Shown here in pieces: positions 5,552 to 6,727 of a DNA stretch of 6,727 bases. Position numbers and translations under genes: made by a program. Every line of letters starts with the position of its first letter. Position 1 is the stretch's first letter. The notes under the pieces were generated by a model. That model saw only the letters and a list, made by a program, of their open reading frames with translations. It did no database searches and had not been told where the DNA came from. This stretch comes from Flavobacteriales bacterium CG_4_9_14_3_um_filter_32_8 (lineage in GTDB: Bacteria > Bacteroidota > Bacteroidia > Flavobacteriales_E > Vicingaceae), in NCBI GenBank assembly GCA_002790175.1, contig PFUQ01000252.1, positions 1-6,727 of the forward strand, written 5' to 3'.

Positions 5552-6451
5552 TTATTTTATAGAATCATTTACACTTACAAGTGTAGAATCACTTGCTACA
5601 GTTTCAATGATTACTTCTTCTTTTGGTTGATTGCCTGAAAATTCAGGGTTACTTTTAAAAAAGTTATAATAAACTTCTAAGTTTCGTTTTAACATTTCGT
5701 TTACACCAGCACCAGTAAAAGTTGCTCCACTAATACCATCCACTTGATGTTTGCTAAGTTCTTTACCTGGTTTTAATACTTGGATAGACATAAATTGGTT
5801 TTCATCGGCTATTTTTTTACCTAAAAATCCGCTTTGAAAAGGTTTTTCAGTAATTTTTGAACCCAAACCTGGTGTTTCGCCTTTGTGGTCAAATACAACT
5901 CCATTTATTGATGTTAAATCTGAATTTAAGCCAACGTATCCCCAAATATCATCCCATAAACCTTTTCCACTAGCTGAAAGTACATAATAGGTTTTACCAT
6001 TGCTCTCACAAACAAAAATTGGGAAATGAATATTTGTTGATTTGCTTAATTCTTCTTTAATTTTTTCTTTATCCCCTTTGTATTTATTCATGATAGGCTT
6101 AACAAATTTTGAGTATTCTTTACGAAGATCAATGTTAAATGCATCCAAGTTATCTTTTAGATTTATTTCATCAGATACTGATTTATCACTTAAAATTTCA
6201 CCTTTATAATTGATGGTAATTCTTCGTTTTACGAAATCATTAAATACTTTTCCAGCATTTTCTCTTATTATTCCATCAGTTTCTGGAATACCAATAGCTT
6301 GCAAAATATTTTGCATTTTTTCGTTAGAAATGTTAGCCTTTTGAGCTGGGCTCAAGCCCATTGAAACAAAAGCTAACAAACCTCCAACTATCACTACCAT
6401 AATGGTTGCAAAAGCTACGGTATATACATTACTATCTCTATCAAGTGCCAT
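5552..6451 (-). CDS. nqrC: Na+-translocating NADH:quinone reductase subunit C, FMN-bearing
   Basis: This subunit carries a covalently bound FMN on the periplasmic side and relays electrons between the NqrD/E iron centre and NqrB. A single N-terminal membrane helix at about residues 12-33 is followed by a soluble FMN-binding domain. The flavinylation motif is D238-G-I-S-G-A-T244-F-T. Thr244 (codon 5720-5722) is the residue to which the flavin transferase ApbE would attach FMN by a phosphoester bond. Other family marks are GKGLWDDIWGYV at 162-173 and GETPGLGSKI at 191-200. At 299 residues it is longer than the about 257 of the Vibrio protein. The excess is mainly a 30-residue tail after about residue 268, rich in Glu, Ser, Val and Asn. 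ATG 6451 is 2 nt after the nqrB stop, so the two are probably translationally coupled. No apbE is present in this window. Confidence 0.97.
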   Translation of the reverse strand: MALDRDSNVYTVAFATIMVVIVGGLLAFVSMGLSPAQKANISNEKMQNILQAIGIPETDGIIRENAGKVFNDFVKRRITINYKGEILSDKSVSDEINLKDNLDAFNIDLRKEYSKFVKPIMNKYKGDKEKIKEELSKSTNIHFPIFVCESNGKTYYVLSASGKGLWDDIWGYVGLNSDLTSINGVVFDHKGETPGLGSKITEKPFQSGFLGKKIADENQFMSIQVLKPGKELSKHQVDGISGATFTGAGVNEMLKRNLEVYYNFFKSNPEFSGNQPKEEVIIETVASDSTLVSVNDSIK

Positions 6452-6453
6452 AA

Positions 6454-6727
6454 TTATGCTGTTTTTAGTCTTTTTAATCTTTTCTTAATGTTTGAAGAAA
6501 CTACCATATTATCAATTAATGGTGCAAACACGTTACCCAACAATATAGCTAACATTACACCTTCTGGATATGCAGGATTTGATACTCTTATCAGCATCGC
6601 CATTACTCCAATAAATACTCCGTAAATAATTTTTCCTGTGGCTGTTTGAGATGCCGTTACTGGGTCAGTTGCCATAAACACAGCACCGAATGCAAAACCA
6701 CCCAACATCAATTGATGTATTGCAGGA
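6454..6727 (-). CDS. nqrB: Na+-translocating NADH:quinone reductase subunit B, C-terminal part only
   Basis: The gene enters from the right edge in an open frame. The first complete codon visible reads Pro and is followed by AIHQLMLGG, so the TTG/ATG triplets near 6706-6711 are internal and not starts. The last 91 or so residues of the roughly 400-residue subunit are present. They include the highly conserved GGFAFGAVFMATDPVTA segment, a hydrophobic helix, NPAYPEGVMLAIL, and NVFAPLIDN before a basic tail (KKRLKRLKTA). NqrB is the large membrane subunit that carries the second covalent FMN and riboflavin and binds quinone. Its flavinylation threonine lies upstream of this fragment. The frame ends with TAA at 6454-6456, two bases before the nqrC start. 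Confidence 0.96.
   Translation of the reverse strand, partial: PAIHQLMLGGFAFGAVFMATDPVTASQTATGKIIYGVFIGVMAMLIRVSNPAYPEGVMLAILLGNVFAPLIDNMVVSSNIKKRLKRLKTA

Noticed and set aside
5436..5630. Open frame of 64 codons on the plus strand
   Set aside because: It lies opposite the nqrD start and the nqrC end on the antisense strand, shows no recognisable protein features, and overlaps two certain genes.
2733..6727. Reading the operon as rnf instead of nqr
   Set aside because: NqrF has an N-terminal 2Fe-2S domain with an FAD/NADH module, and NqrB has its typical C-terminal segment. Rnf would have RnfB and RnfC instead.

Overview
The window looks like chromosomal DNA from a marine-type Bacteroidota bacterium, most likely Flavobacteriales. 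It is AT-rich, the genes lack Shine-Dalgarno sequences (starts sit behind A/T-rich leaders), and a secreted protein has a signal peptide ending in AFS-Q. One gene is preceded by a TAnnTTTG-type -7 element. The protein sequences themselves are Bacteroidota-like. All real genes lie on the minus strand, so transcription runs from high to low coordinates.

Region 2733-6727 is the 3' part of the operon for the Na+-translocating NADH:quinone reductase (Na+-NQR), in the order nqrB (3' end only), nqrC, nqrD, nqrE, nqrF. All key cofactor residues visible here are intact: the SGAT flavinylation site of NqrC, one conserved cysteine pair in each of NqrD and NqrE, four ferredoxin cysteines in NqrF, and the RxYS FAD motif and NADH-binding loops of NqrF. 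Together with NqrA and the rest of NqrB (outside the window), these proteins pass electrons from NADH to quinone and pump Na+ out. A good intrinsic terminator (2679-2713) ends the operon about 20 nt after nqrF.

The operon is tightly packed (gaps of 2, 27 and 10 nt) except for a 205-nt gap between nqrD and nqrE. That gap holds what looks like a small non-coding insertion (about 164 bp). It has imperfect 13-bp terminal inverted repeats built on GGGGACA and is bounded by a perfect 18-bp direct repeat. Removing the element and one repeat copy leaves a normal 23-nt gap. On the mRNA strand, the end next to nqrD is a canonical four-tract G-quadruplex pattern. The same G-rich end can instead pair with the C-rich far end of the element. 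This is the most unusual thing in the window.

Region 2158-2590 holds a decayed gene for a small integral membrane protein of the COG2426 / 'small multidrug export' type. The N-terminal half is readable but has ATA where the start codon should be. A frameshifted, stop-riddled and shortened middle follows, and then the C-terminal half. The C-terminal half runs in frame into the next gene and makes it look 77 codons longer than it probably is.

Region 451-2157 encodes a secreted protein with many MORN-like (MORN_2 variant) repeats and a C-terminal TonB_C-like domain. Region 1-328 is the 5' end of an unidentified membrane protein that runs off the left edge.
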